The notes under the pieces: model-generated | Databases searched by the model: none | The model's input: only the letters and a program-made list of their open reading frames with translations | What the model was told of the DNA's origin: nothing | Source of the DNA: Streptomyces sp. NBC_00683 | GTDB taxonomy: Bacteria > Actinomycetota > Actinomycetes > Streptomycetales > Streptomycetaceae | Assembly (NCBI RefSeq): GCF_036226745.1 | Contig: NZ_CP109013.1 | Coordinates: forward strand, 4,216,001 to 4,280,000 | Direction of reading: 5' to 3' | DNA: 64,000 nt | Part shown: positions 26,938 through 34,777 of the stretch, in pieces | Position numbering within the stretch: the stretch's first letter is position 1 | How the letters are laid out: every line of letters begins with the position of its first letter | Position numbers and translations under genes: made by a program

Positions 26938-28443
26938 TCAGCTGTCGCCCTTGCGCTCGCCCAGCACGAGTTCGGCCGTCGCCGTCTTGCCGTCACGCTT
27001 GTAGGTGAGCGTGACCTTGTCGCCCGGCTTGTGGGTCCAGATCTCGCCGATCAGGGTCGGTCCGCTCTCGACCACCGTGTCGTCGAACTTCGTGATCACG
27101 TCGCCGGCCTTCAACCCGGCCTTGGCCGCAGGCCCGTTCGGCGTGACGGCGGGGGTGCCTGCCGCGCCCTGGTCCGAGATCGTGGCGCCGCCGGTCTTCT
27201 CCTCCATCGTGACCGTCGCGCCGATCACCGGGTAGACCGGCTGACCGGTCTTGATCAGCTGCTCGGCGACGTTCTTCGCCTGGTTGACCGGGATGGCGAA
27301 GCCGAGGCCGATGGAGCCCGCCTGGGACTGGCCCGCGCCGCCACCGGTGGTCGACTGGATGGCGGAGTTGATGCCGATGACCGCACCGCCCGCGTCCAGG
27401 AGCGGACCGCCGGAGTTGCCCGGGTTGATCGAGGCGTCGGTCTGCAGGGCGCTCATGTACGAGTTCTTGTTGCTGGAACCGTCGCCGGAGGCGACCGGGC
27501 GGTCCTTGGCGCTGATGATGCCGGTGGTGACCGTGTTGGAGAGACCGAACGGGGCGCCGATCGCGATGGTCGAATCGCCCACCGCGACCTTCTCGGAGTC
27601 ACCGAGGGGCAGCGGGGTCAGTCCGTCCGGAGCGTTCTTCAGCTTCAGGACGGCCACGTCGTAGCCCTGTGCCCGGCCGACCACTTCCGCGTCGTACTTC
27701 TTGCCGTCGGAGAACGTCGCGGTCAGCTGGCCGTTGTCCGCCGCGGAGGCCACCACGTGGTTGTTCGTGAGGATGTGGCCTTCCTTGTCGTACACGAAGC
27801 CGGTGCCCGTGCCGCCCTCGCCGTCGCCGGACTGCGCGTCGATGGTGACCACGCTGGGCAGCGCGTTCGCCGCGACGCCCGCGACCGTGCCCGCTTCGCG
27901 CTTGAAGTCCTTCGGGCTGTTGGAGGCCGCCACCGTGGTCGACCCCGAGGAGCCGGAGTCGTTGCTGTCGGCGGCCCAGTAGCCGAGGGCCCCGCCGACG
28001 CCGCCCGCGACGAGCGCGGCCACCGCGACGGCCGCGATCAGACCGCTCGCCGCGCGCCGCTTGCGGGGGCCTTCGGGCTCCGCCGTGGCCGGGGCGCCCC
28101 ACACCGGGGTGCCGCCGCCGTCCGCGTACGACGGGACGGCCGGAGGCGGCGGCGGCCAGGAGGCCGGATCGGCCGGACCGGCAGGAGGCTGGTGCGACGG
28201 AGGCTGGTAGGGCTGCGGCTGTTCGTGGTGCGGCATGGACGGCTCGGGGCCGGACTGGTGCGCGGCGGCAGCCGGAATCTGCGACGTCGGCGCGTCCGCG
28301 GGAGGGGGCGGGGTGGCCCCGGGCGTCGCCGGGCCGCCCGGCGGGGTGCCCTCAGGAGCGGCAGCCGGCACGGGAGGTGCGGACGGAACAGACGGTACGG
28401 ACGGAACCGTGTTGCCCTCGTTGCCCTCGTTCTCGGTGCTCAC
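26938..28443 (-). CDS. HtrA/DegP-like membrane-anchored serine protease with PDZ domain
   Basis: The 501-residue protein has a Pro-rich cytoplasmic N-terminus of about 125 residues, a single TM helix near 132-156 and a trypsin-like domain outside the membrane. The catalytic triad is His229 (TNNHVV), Asp262 (GYDVAVLK) and Ser344 (GNSGGPL). A C-terminal PDZ domain follows (about 395-490; GPAAKAGLKAGDVITKFDD). It degrades or refolds damaged envelope proteins. ATG at 28443 begins an acidic stretch that fits homologues. It is divergent from the glycerophosphodiesterase and followed by a strong hairpin. Confidence 0.93.
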   Translation of the reverse strand: MSTENEGNEGNTVPSVPSVPSAPPVPAAAPEGTPPGGPATPGATPPPPADAPTSQIPAAAAHQSGPEPSMPHHEQPQPYQPPSHQPPAGPADPASWPPPPPAVPSYADGGGTPVWGAPATAEPEGPRKRRAASGLIAAVAVAALVAGGVGGALGYWAADSNDSGSSGSTTVAASNSPKDFKREAGTVAGVAANALPSVVTIDAQSGDGEGGTGTGFVYDKEGHILTNNHVVASAADNGQLTATFSDGKKYDAEVVGRAQGYDVAVLKLKNAPDGLTPLPLGDSEKVAVGDSTIAIGAPFGLSNTVTTGIISAKDRPVASGDGSSNKNSYMSALQTDASINPGNSGGPLLDAGGAVIGINSAIQSTTGGGAGQSQAGSIGLGFAIPVNQAKNVAEQLIKTGQPVYPVIGATVTMEEKTGGATISDQGAAGTPAVTPNGPAAKAGLKAGDVITKFDDTVVESGPTLIGEIWTHKPGDKVTLTYKRDGKTATAELVLGERKGDS

Positions 28444-28640
28444 AGCTCTTTACTCCTCGGTTCCACTCGGCATTCGGCAAGAGATCCGCTGTGCACGTGT
28501 CTGCGGTCAGCTTTTCCCACAGCACGTCAGGCCACTGTAAGCAGGACCTGTGCATCCGCACACCAATCTTTACATCAGGCAAAACGGTCCCCCGTGACAA
28601 GGTGCCCGCACCCGCCGCGTCACGGTGGCACCATGACGCG

Positions 28641-29468
28641 GTGACCCACGCCCGGCAGCACAGCATGCCCCCTCCCATCCAGGTCATCGCCCACCGCGGA
28701 GCCTCGGACGACGCCCCCGAGCACACCCTGGCCGCCTACCGGAAGGCGATCGAGGACGGCGCCGACGCCCTGGAGTGCGACGTCCGCCTCACCGCGGACG
28801 GACAGCTCGTCTGTGTGCACGACCGCAGGGTGAACCGCACCTCCAACGGCCGCGGTGCGGTCTCCGCCCTGGAGCTCGCCGACCTCGCCGCACTCGACTT
28901 CGGTTCGTGGAAGGACCACGAGGAGTCCCCGGACTGGGATCCGGTGCCGGGTGAGCTCACCTCCGTACTCACGCTGGAACGGCTCCTCGAGCTGGTCAGC
29001 GAGGTGCGGGCCACCGGGCGGCCGCTCCAGCTGGCCATCGAGACCAAGCACCCCACCCGCTGGGCCGGGCAGGTGGAGGAACGCCTGCTCCTGCTGCTCA
29101 AGCAGTTCGGCCTGGACAATCCGCCGGCGGGCGGGCCCTCCCCCGTACGCGTCATGAGCTTCTCCGCACGGTCCCTCTACCGCATCCGGGCGGCGGCACC
29201 CACCCTGCCCACCGTCTTCCTGATGCAGTTCGTCTCGCCGCGGCTGCGCGACGGACGGCTTCCGGCCGGCGCGCGGATCGCCGGCCCCGGGATGCGGATC
29301 CTGCGCAGCCACCCCGGGTACATCGAACGCCTGCACAGGGCCGGCCATCGCGTGCACGTATGGACGGTGAACGAACCGGAGGACGTAGAGCTCTGCGTAG
29401 ACCTGGGCGTGGATGCAATCATCACAAACCGACCGAAGCAGGTTCTTTCGCAACTAGGCCGCTTTTAG
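28641..29468 (+). CDS. Glycerophosphodiester phosphodiesterase family protein
   Basis: The 275-residue TIM-barrel enzyme hydrolyses glycerophosphodiesters to glycerol-3-phosphate and an alcohol. Visible motifs are IAHRGASDDAPEHT (His, Arg, Glu), LECDVRLTADG, VCVHD (second His) and VWTVNEPEDVE. No signal peptide is present, so it acts in the cytoplasm. GTG at 28641 is preferred because family similarity begins just after it. There is no ribosome site and the message may be leaderless; ATG at 28665 is an alternative. Divergent from the HtrA-like gene. Confidence 0.9.
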   Translation: MTHARQHSMPPPIQVIAHRGASDDAPEHTLAAYRKAIEDGADALECDVRLTADGQLVCVHDRRVNRTSNGRGAVSALELADLAALDFGSWKDHEESPDWDPVPGELTSVLTLERLLELVSEVRATGRPLQLAIETKHPTRWAGQVEERLLLLLKQFGLDNPPAGGPSPVRVMSFSARSLYRIRAAAPTLPTVFLMQFVSPRLRDGRLPAGARIAGPGMRILRSHPGYIERLHRAGHRVHVWTVNEPEDVELCVDLGVDAIITNRPKQVLSQLGRF

Positions 29469-29608
29469 CATCAGTTACAGGGGGTACACCGGCGCATTCG
29501 CTCCGCAATCGATCGTTACGAGTGCATCACTGGCAGGGCTTTGGCCGGTTTCCGGTGAAGCCCAGGGGGGCATCCAATCCGTGGCGTGGGGCAAAGGAGG
29601 TCTCGGGG

Positions 29609-30115
29609 GTGGCGTTGGTGGTGGCACAAGAGGTGCCCACGTCGTCGAGCATGGCCGTTCCTCATGGCCCTGCAGGCGTGGGGCAGGCACGGCGCTGCAT
29701 GCGCGAGCAGCTGCGCAGCAACGGGGTGTCGGACACGGTTGTCGACGATGCTGTATTGATCCTTTCCGAACTTCTCAGCAACGCCTGCCGTCACGGCAGG
29801 CCGCTGGGCCGGCACGCGGAGGTCGGTGACGGCGACATCCGCGCCGCATGGCGCGTCGACAGAGCGGGCGGCCTGACGGTCGAGGTCACGGACGGCGGCG
29901 GCCCGACCAGGCCGATTCCGGCCACCCCGTCGGTCACCGCGCGCGGCGGACGAGGGCTCAACATCATCAGCGCCCTCGCCCAGGAGTGGGGCGTTCGGGA
30001 CGACACCTCGGGTGAGGTGACCGTATGGGCCCTGGTCCCGGCGGATCACGGGCTCGACGCGCTGGACGGAATGGATTTCGCCGACGCTTTCGAGGCCTTC
30101 GACGACGCAGGCTGA
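29609..30115 (+). CDS. RsbW/anti-sigma-type HATPase regulatory protein
   Basis: The 168-residue protein is a GHKL ATPase domain of the actinobacterial serine-kinase/anti-sigma group: N-box ILSELLSNACRHG, D-box EVTDGGGP and G-box RGGRGLNII. In partner-switching systems such proteins bind or phosphorylate sigma factors or anti-anti-sigma proteins. No partner is adjacent. GTG at 29609 has AAAGGAGG about seven bases upstream, which decides the start over upstream in-frame codons. A second such protein lies at 36302-36901 and a SpoIIE-type phosphatase at 33308-34678. Confidence 0.88.
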   Translation: MALVVAQEVPTSSSMAVPHGPAGVGQARRCMREQLRSNGVSDTVVDDAVLILSELLSNACRHGRPLGRHAEVGDGDIRAAWRVDRAGGLTVEVTDGGGPTRPIPATPSVTARGGRGLNIISALAQEWGVRDDTSGEVTVWALVPADHGLDALDGMDFADAFEAFDDAG

Positions 30116-30205
30116 GGCGGCTCGGCAGGAGCGGCGCGGGCGGCAGCGGGCCGGACTCCGGGCGGAACTGCCGGCACGGGGCCGTGGCGGGCCCGGCGGC
30201 AGGTG

Positions 30206-30235
30206 TGACCCTGCGGTGGCGGGGGCGGCTAGGCT
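30206..30235 (+). promoter_or_regulatory. Candidate HrdB-type promoter for the DUF5926 gene
   Basis: TGACCC at 30206-30211 and TAGGCT at 30230-30235 are separated by 18 bases, giving a predicted start near 30242 and a leader with ribosome site GGGAG before ATG at 30278. Confidence 0.5.
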
Positions 30236-30277
30236 CGCGCCGGAGACCGCACCGTCACAATCGGGAGAACGCCCACC

Positions 30278-31243
30278 ATGGCCAAGAAGCGCCCTCAGTC
30301 CAAGGCCGGGAAGCAGCAGCTCAAGGACGGTGAGATCCCGGTCGTCGGGGCCCGTGAGCCATGCCCCTGCGGTTCGGGCCGCCGCTACAAGGCGTGTCAC
30401 GGACGCGCCGCCGCCCAGGCCGTGACCGAGCTGGTCCAGCGCCCCTTCGAGGGACTTTCCGGGGAGTGCGACTGGATCGCCCTGCGCGAACTGGTGCCCG
30501 CCGCCACGGTCGAGCTGACGCTGACGGGCGGTCTGCCCGAGGGCGTACCGTCCGTGACGCTCGCGACCGTGCTGCCGATGGCATGGCCGGCTCTGCGCCG
30601 TGACGACGGTTCCGTCCTGCTCGCCCTGCAGAACGACACCTCCTCCGGCGACCTCAGCCGCGACCTCGCCGACACCCTGCAGCGGGCCCTGGAGGCGGAG
30701 CCCGGGTCGCCGGTCGCCGCCCGCCGGGTGCCCGCCGACGGCCCGCGGCTGCAGGACGTCCTCGACCCGGACGCCGCGTTCGAGCCGGTTGTGCACTCGG
30801 GGTTCGAGTTCTGGGTCCCGGACGCGGAGAACGCCACCCCCGAGGTGTCCGCATCCCTGGAGCGCGCGAACGCCGCGGCGATCCCGACCACGCTGCTCTC
30901 CGGAGTGGACGCCGCGTACTGGTGCGAGACGCCGGAGAAGAACCACCTGCGCTGGGTCATGCCGCACCCGGAGGAGCAGCTCCTGGACGCGCTCGCCCGA
31001 CTGCACGCGGCCGGCGCGTCCTCGCTGGGCGAGGGAACGAGGCTGGTCGGCTCGTTCCGGGCACACGGGCTGATGGTCCCGGTCTGGGACCTGCCCTCCG
31101 CTATGGGCGCCGAGGACTGCGAGAAGCCCGCGGCGAAGTTCGCGGAGCAGCTCGCCGAAGCTCTCGCGTCGGACGCCCCGCTCACCGGCGAGGAGCGACG
31201 GGCACGGGGTGGGCTCACCAACCGCCAAGTGACGCTCAGCTGA
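30278..31243 (+). CDS. DUF5926 family protein with SEC-C zinc motif
   Basis: The 321-residue protein has a basic Lys-rich start, then a SEC-C motif PCPCGSGRRYKACHG near 28-42, a small zinc knuckle like that at the end of SecA. About 270 residues follow, matching the actinobacterial DUF5926 family as I recall it. Such proteins are sometimes mislabelled SecA because of the motif, but the ATPase motor is absent. Function unknown; cytoplasmic. GGGAG lies about nine bases before the ATG. Confidence 0.88.
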   Translation: MAKKRPQSKAGKQQLKDGEIPVVGAREPCPCGSGRRYKACHGRAAAQAVTELVQRPFEGLSGECDWIALRELVPAATVELTLTGGLPEGVPSVTLATVLPMAWPALRRDDGSVLLALQNDTSSGDLSRDLADTLQRALEAEPGSPVAARRVPADGPRLQDVLDPDAAFEPVVHSGFEFWVPDAENATPEVSASLERANAAAIPTTLLSGVDAAYWCETPEKNHLRWVMPHPEEQLLDALARLHAAGASSLGEGTRLVGSFRAHGLMVPVWDLPSAMGAEDCEKPAAKFAEQLAEALASDAPLTGEERRARGGLTNRQVTLS

Positions 31244-31906
31244 CAGTGACGACGCCGCGGACGGTTCGGTGACCCCGGTCACAACTCGCCGTACTCGCAA
31301 GTAAATCGCTGTCCGAATAGGCGAGATCGAATTTGCTAACGGCAGATCTCTTGTTACCGTTCTGGAAGCCCGGTCGCTGGTGCATCCCCCGTCGCCAGCG
31401 GCCGGGCGTCCGCATTTCCGGGTAGGGCACGCAGGGGCGCACGCCGGAGCACCGGCGGATCGGCCCCGCCACGGCACTCTGGCCGCACCCGACGTCAGCG
31501 CCCCCTCCGCACCTGCGCTCCACCACCGGTACACGCCTCGGCCGTCGTGCGCGGAGCGGGTTCAGGTACGCACACCGAAGGTCCGGAACACCGGGCGCGC
31601 CCTGTCTCCCTTCGGAGCTACGGGCGGTGACGGAGCGTTTGCTTTCGGACAGATGTCCGGCAGCCACGGAGGCGTCGCGCGAATGGGCGAGCGCTCAGCA
31701 AGCGCATTTCCCTTCGACTTCTGCGCCGTACTTCCTCCCGACTTCCACCCCGCACCGTTTCCGTAATCTTCTGCGGAAAGGTCATCAGAAAGCCTGCCAT
31801 CAGCGCCTTTTGTGCCCGGCACGGGGATTCAATCGATTCGGGCCGGGGGATTCGGGGACGAAATACGCACGTCCCGCCCGCACCCGCCCGGCTGTTCACG
31901 CAGAAC
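31244..31906. other. Gene-free intergenic stretch
   Basis: No frame here has a ribosome site plus recognisable protein. An unusually AT-rich patch (about 31297-31370) holds AACGG/CCGTT inverted elements and could contain a promoter. A second AT-richer patch lies at about 31755-31865. A small RNA is possible but cannot be shown from this sequence alone. Confidence 0.5.
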
Positions 31907-31943
31907 ACGGGCGGACTCACACCCTTACGAGTGAGCCGCCCGT
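31907..31943 (-). terminator. Hairpin after the degenerate Prim-Pol gene
   Basis: ACGGGCGG-A-CTCAC (31907-31920) pairs with GTGAGCCGCCCGT (31931-31943) with one bulged base, 41 bp past the stop of the leftward gene. Confidence 0.7.
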
Positions 31944-31984
31944 CGTTCCTGCGTCAGCGGTTTCCCGCAGCCGTCACCGGTCCG

Positions 31985-32668
31985 TCAGTACGCGAGCCGA
32001 CTGCCGCCGTCCGGAGCGCTGTTGCTCGCCTCGACGAGCGCGTCCAGGACCGATTCCACATCCGGGAGCCACGGCGCGGCAGGGCCGGCCAGCGGTGCCC
32101 GTTCCCAGCGCACCTGCCCCGTACCCACCTCGGACGGAGGCAGGATGAGGTAGCCGCCCTCACCGTGGAACCTCAGCGAGCTGGGCACCCAGTCCTTGGC
32201 GTGCAGCAGCTCTCCGAGCCGTTCCAGCGTGTACGGAGCGACCAGCAGCGACCAGCGGGTCGGTGTCGCCACCACCGGACCGAGTCTCAGCCCCATGGCG
32301 TCGAGCGCGGTCAGCGCCCGGGCACCCGCCACGGCCGGCAGGCTCAGCGCGCAGGGCGCCTGGCCACCGGTGGCCAGCACGACGGGAGCGGCCGGCCGGT
32401 TGGACCACCACCAGCGCACCATGCGCGCGTCGGTGGTCGCCGCAAGGAGACCGGGGTCGAAGGGATGTGCGCCGGGCACGGCGCACTCGGGATCGGGGCA
32501 GGCGCAGCCGCGGCCGCGCTCGCCGCGCACACCTGCCGTCGCCAGCCCCGCTCCGGGGAGGACGGGCCACTTCCAAGCGGTGGCACAGGTAAGCGCCGCG
32601 TCGAGCTGGGCGGGACTTGCCTTGCGCCGGGGCCGGTGCCTGCGTCGCCTTCCGAGGATCTCGCGCAT
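31985..32668 (-). CDS. Degenerate Prim-Pol-like protein
   Basis: The 227-residue protein resembles the N-terminal part of bifunctional primase/polymerase proteins. It has a basic start, ALTCATAWKWPVLPGAGL, a CACPDPECAVPGAHPFDP cluster, MVRWWWSNRPAAPV, and a late HGEGGYLILPPSE segment resembling the G-x-GGY-x-x-x-PPS motif. The catalytic Asp-x-Asp pair expected after the third strand is absent; the region reads CALSLPAVAG. It is therefore probably not a polymerase. ATG at 32668 has GGAAAGGAA upstream. A canonical Prim-Pol gene lies 6 kb to the left. Confidence 0.75.
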   Translation of the reverse strand: MREILGRRRRHRPRRKASPAQLDAALTCATAWKWPVLPGAGLATAGVRGERGRGCACPDPECAVPGAHPFDPGLLAATTDARMVRWWWSNRPAAPVVLATGGQAPCALSLPAVAGARALTALDAMGLRLGPVVATPTRWSLLVAPYTLERLGELLHAKDWVPSSLRFHGEGGYLILPPSEVGTGQVRWERAPLAGPAAPWLPDVESVLDALVEASNSAPDGGSRLAY

Positions 32669-33266
32669 GAGCGCTCGTTCCTTTCCGTTGAACGCCGAGG
32701 TCCACATCACACCACGTGTTCGTTACACCACGTGTGCGTCTCTTCGCTGTGCGTGCATGCTCACCGGGCTGCGGTACGGACAGGCAGTCCGCGCCGAGCG
32801 TGAGCCGAGCCGAGCAGAGTGGAACCGAACAGAATGGAGCTGAGCCGAGTCGAACCGTGTGGAACCGAGCCGAGTCCAGTCAATACATCGCGCGGGCGGC
32901 GTGCGCGTCGCGCTTGCCGTCCCTTGTGCAAACCCCGCCACTCGCGGGTGGGGGGTGCGGCCGTCACGGGTGAGGACGTCCGGGCGCGCTGTCGGGTTCC
33001 GGGGCGATCGCAACTGCCCCTGGCCATCAACGGTTACGTACCCAGCATGCCCGGAATGACGCTCCCTCCGGCACTTCACCCCGAGGGCGCCCCCTGTCGA
33101 GCACACCCAGTCGACCGCAAATAGCTGCACGGGGGTGCATTTTTTGGCCAACTTAACAGACCCCTGGACACCACAAATATCGCAAGGACAATGCTGGACA
33201 TCACCTTACTTGTACGTGTACATGTGGATGCACTGATAGCGGCGCAGAATGACATGGGGGTTTGCG
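32669..33266. other. Intergenic region with GAGCCGAG / TGGAACCGA repeats
   Basis: There is no convincing gene. At about 32795-32880 the strand is purine-rich with repeated GAGCCGAG and TGGAACCGA words. At about 33137-33200 there is an AT-rich patch with a T6 run. The latter probably carries the promoter for the phosphatase downstream. Confidence 0.5.
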
Positions 33267-33311
33267 ATGCTATTCGACGAAACGCACCAGTCGGAAAGCC
33301 GACTGCCATGA
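33267..33311 (+). CDS. Possible 14-codon leader ORF overlapping the phosphatase start
   Basis: ATG at 33267 follows GGGGG at six bases and encodes MLFDETHQSESRLP. Its TGA (33309-33311) overlaps the phosphatase ATG at 33308 (ATGA). This could couple translation or act as a leader peptide, or be chance. Confidence 0.3.
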   Translation: MLFDETHQSESRLP

Positions 33312-34678
33312 GCGCCCCACATCTGCCGAAAGTGGCTGGAATCGATCCCATGGTTCCTGTTTCAACGCACACTGCAGCCCCCCTCAAGGCCGTGCCCGCC
33401 GCACCCGGAGCGTTCATCCAGGACCGGCTGGCGGGCTGGGTCTCCGACCTCACCACGTTGCACGAACTCACCGAGCGACTGGCCGGAACCAGCACCCTCG
33501 ACACCGCCCTCCACGAATTGCTGGGCGCCGGAGCGGCTCTGGTCGGAGCCCGCCGCGGACTCCTGGTCCTCGAACCGGCCGACGGCGGCGGCCCGTCCCT
33601 CACCATCGGCCTCGGCCTCGCCCACGCCGATCTCGGAACCATCGAGACCGTGCCGCGCAGCGCCACTTCCTACGGCCGCTTCCTCGACGGCCTCCCGGAC
33701 ACCGACACCCCACTGGCCAGCCCCGACATCCTCGGCGACGACAGCATCGACCCCCGCTGCCGCGAAGTCGCCGCCACGCTCGGTTACGCCGCCAGCTACA
33801 CCCTTCCGCTGGCCACCGAAACCGCCGGGCGGCTCGGCGTGGCCGTCTGGCTGTACGACGAACCCGCCGAACCGCTGGAACGCCAGTGCCACCTCGTCGG
33901 CCTGTACGCCCGCTACGCCACCGAGCACCTCGCCCGCCTCCTGGAACTGGAACGCGCCAGAGCGGATGCCGCGATCATCGCCGAGGAACTGCTCCCCACC
34001 AGGCTGCCCCGGGTACCCGGGGTACAGCTGGCCGCCCGCCACCGGACCGCACCGAAGGGCGGCGGCGACTGGTACGACGCACTCCCCCTCCCGGACAACG
34101 CGCTCGGCCTGGCCGTCGGCTCGGTCGGCGGTTCCGGTCCGAGCGCCCTGGCCGCGATGGGCCGGCTCCGCGCCGGCCTGCGGGCCTACGCCGTCATGGA
34201 GGGCGAGGACCCCGTCGCCGTACTCTCCGATCTCGAACTCCTGCTGCGGCTGACCGAACCGGCCTGCGCCGCCACCGCGCTCTACGCCTACTGCGAACCC
34301 GAACGCCGCACGATCCTGCTGGCCGGGGCCGGACACACCCCGCCGCTCGTCATCGGCGACCGGCGCACCGAGTTCGTGGAGACGACCCTCTCCGCACCCC
34401 TGGGCATGCTGGCCTGCTGGGAGGCACCGAGCGTGGAGTTCACGCCCGCCCCCGGCGAGACCGTGCTGCTCTACACCGACGGGCTGCTGCGCCGCACCGG
34501 CGACCCCATGGACCGGGCGTTCGCACGACTGCACGCGGCGGCCGCCGGCGTACCGAAGGCGCTGCGCCACGATCCGGGAGCCGTCGCCGACCATGTCCTG
34601 CGGACCGTCCTGCCCGACGGCCTGGACCGGAGCGACAGCACCGAGGACGTGGTCCTGCTGGCCGCGCACTTCGACTGA
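33308..34678 (+). CDS. GAF-SpoIIE (PP2C-type) phosphatase, one metal ligand missing
   Basis: The 456-residue protein has a GAF domain near 48-210, a short helical linker, and a SpoIIE/RsbU phosphatase domain: GGGDWYDALPL (Asp254), DGLLRRTGD, and STEDVVLLAAH at the end. The usual second motif, with a metal-binding Asp in G-D-V, reads VGSVGGSG with Ser272 in that place. These enzymes dephosphorylate anti-anti-sigma factors. Loss of the ligand may reduce or abolish activity. ATG at 33308 is the start closest to the conserved region, coupled to a small upstream frame; ATG at 33191 would add 39 unlike residues. Confidence 0.85.
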   Translation: MSAPHLPKVAGIDPMVPVSTHTAAPLKAVPAAPGAFIQDRLAGWVSDLTTLHELTERLAGTSTLDTALHELLGAGAALVGARRGLLVLEPADGGGPSLTIGLGLAHADLGTIETVPRSATSYGRFLDGLPDTDTPLASPDILGDDSIDPRCREVAATLGYAASYTLPLATETAGRLGVAVWLYDEPAEPLERQCHLVGLYARYATEHLARLLELERARADAAIIAEELLPTRLPRVPGVQLAARHRTAPKGGGDWYDALPLPDNALGLAVGSVGGSGPSALAAMGRLRAGLRAYAVMEGEDPVAVLSDLELLLRLTEPACAATALYAYCEPERRTILLAGAGHTPPLVIGDRRTEFVETTLSAPLGMLACWEAPSVEFTPAPGETVLLYTDGLLRRTGDPMDRAFARLHAAAAGVPKALRHDPGAVADHVLRTVLPDGLDRSDSTEDVVLLAAHFD

Positions 34679-34777
34679 CGGCAGCTCCGGACCGGTAAGA
34701 GGTCTTCCGGCCCTGGGCCCCCTTCCGTACGCCCGTACGATGGATGGGGTCCAGTGTCGTATAAGGAGAGACAAATC

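Noticed and set aside
31380..31766. A 128-codon plus-strand frame in the gap after DUF5926
   Set aside because: No ribosome site, no recognisable domain, and overlapping open frames on the other strand with equal length.
32723..33151. A 142-codon minus-strand frame upstream of the phosphatase
   Set aside because: The internal part translates the purine-rich repeats and shows no protein-like pattern.
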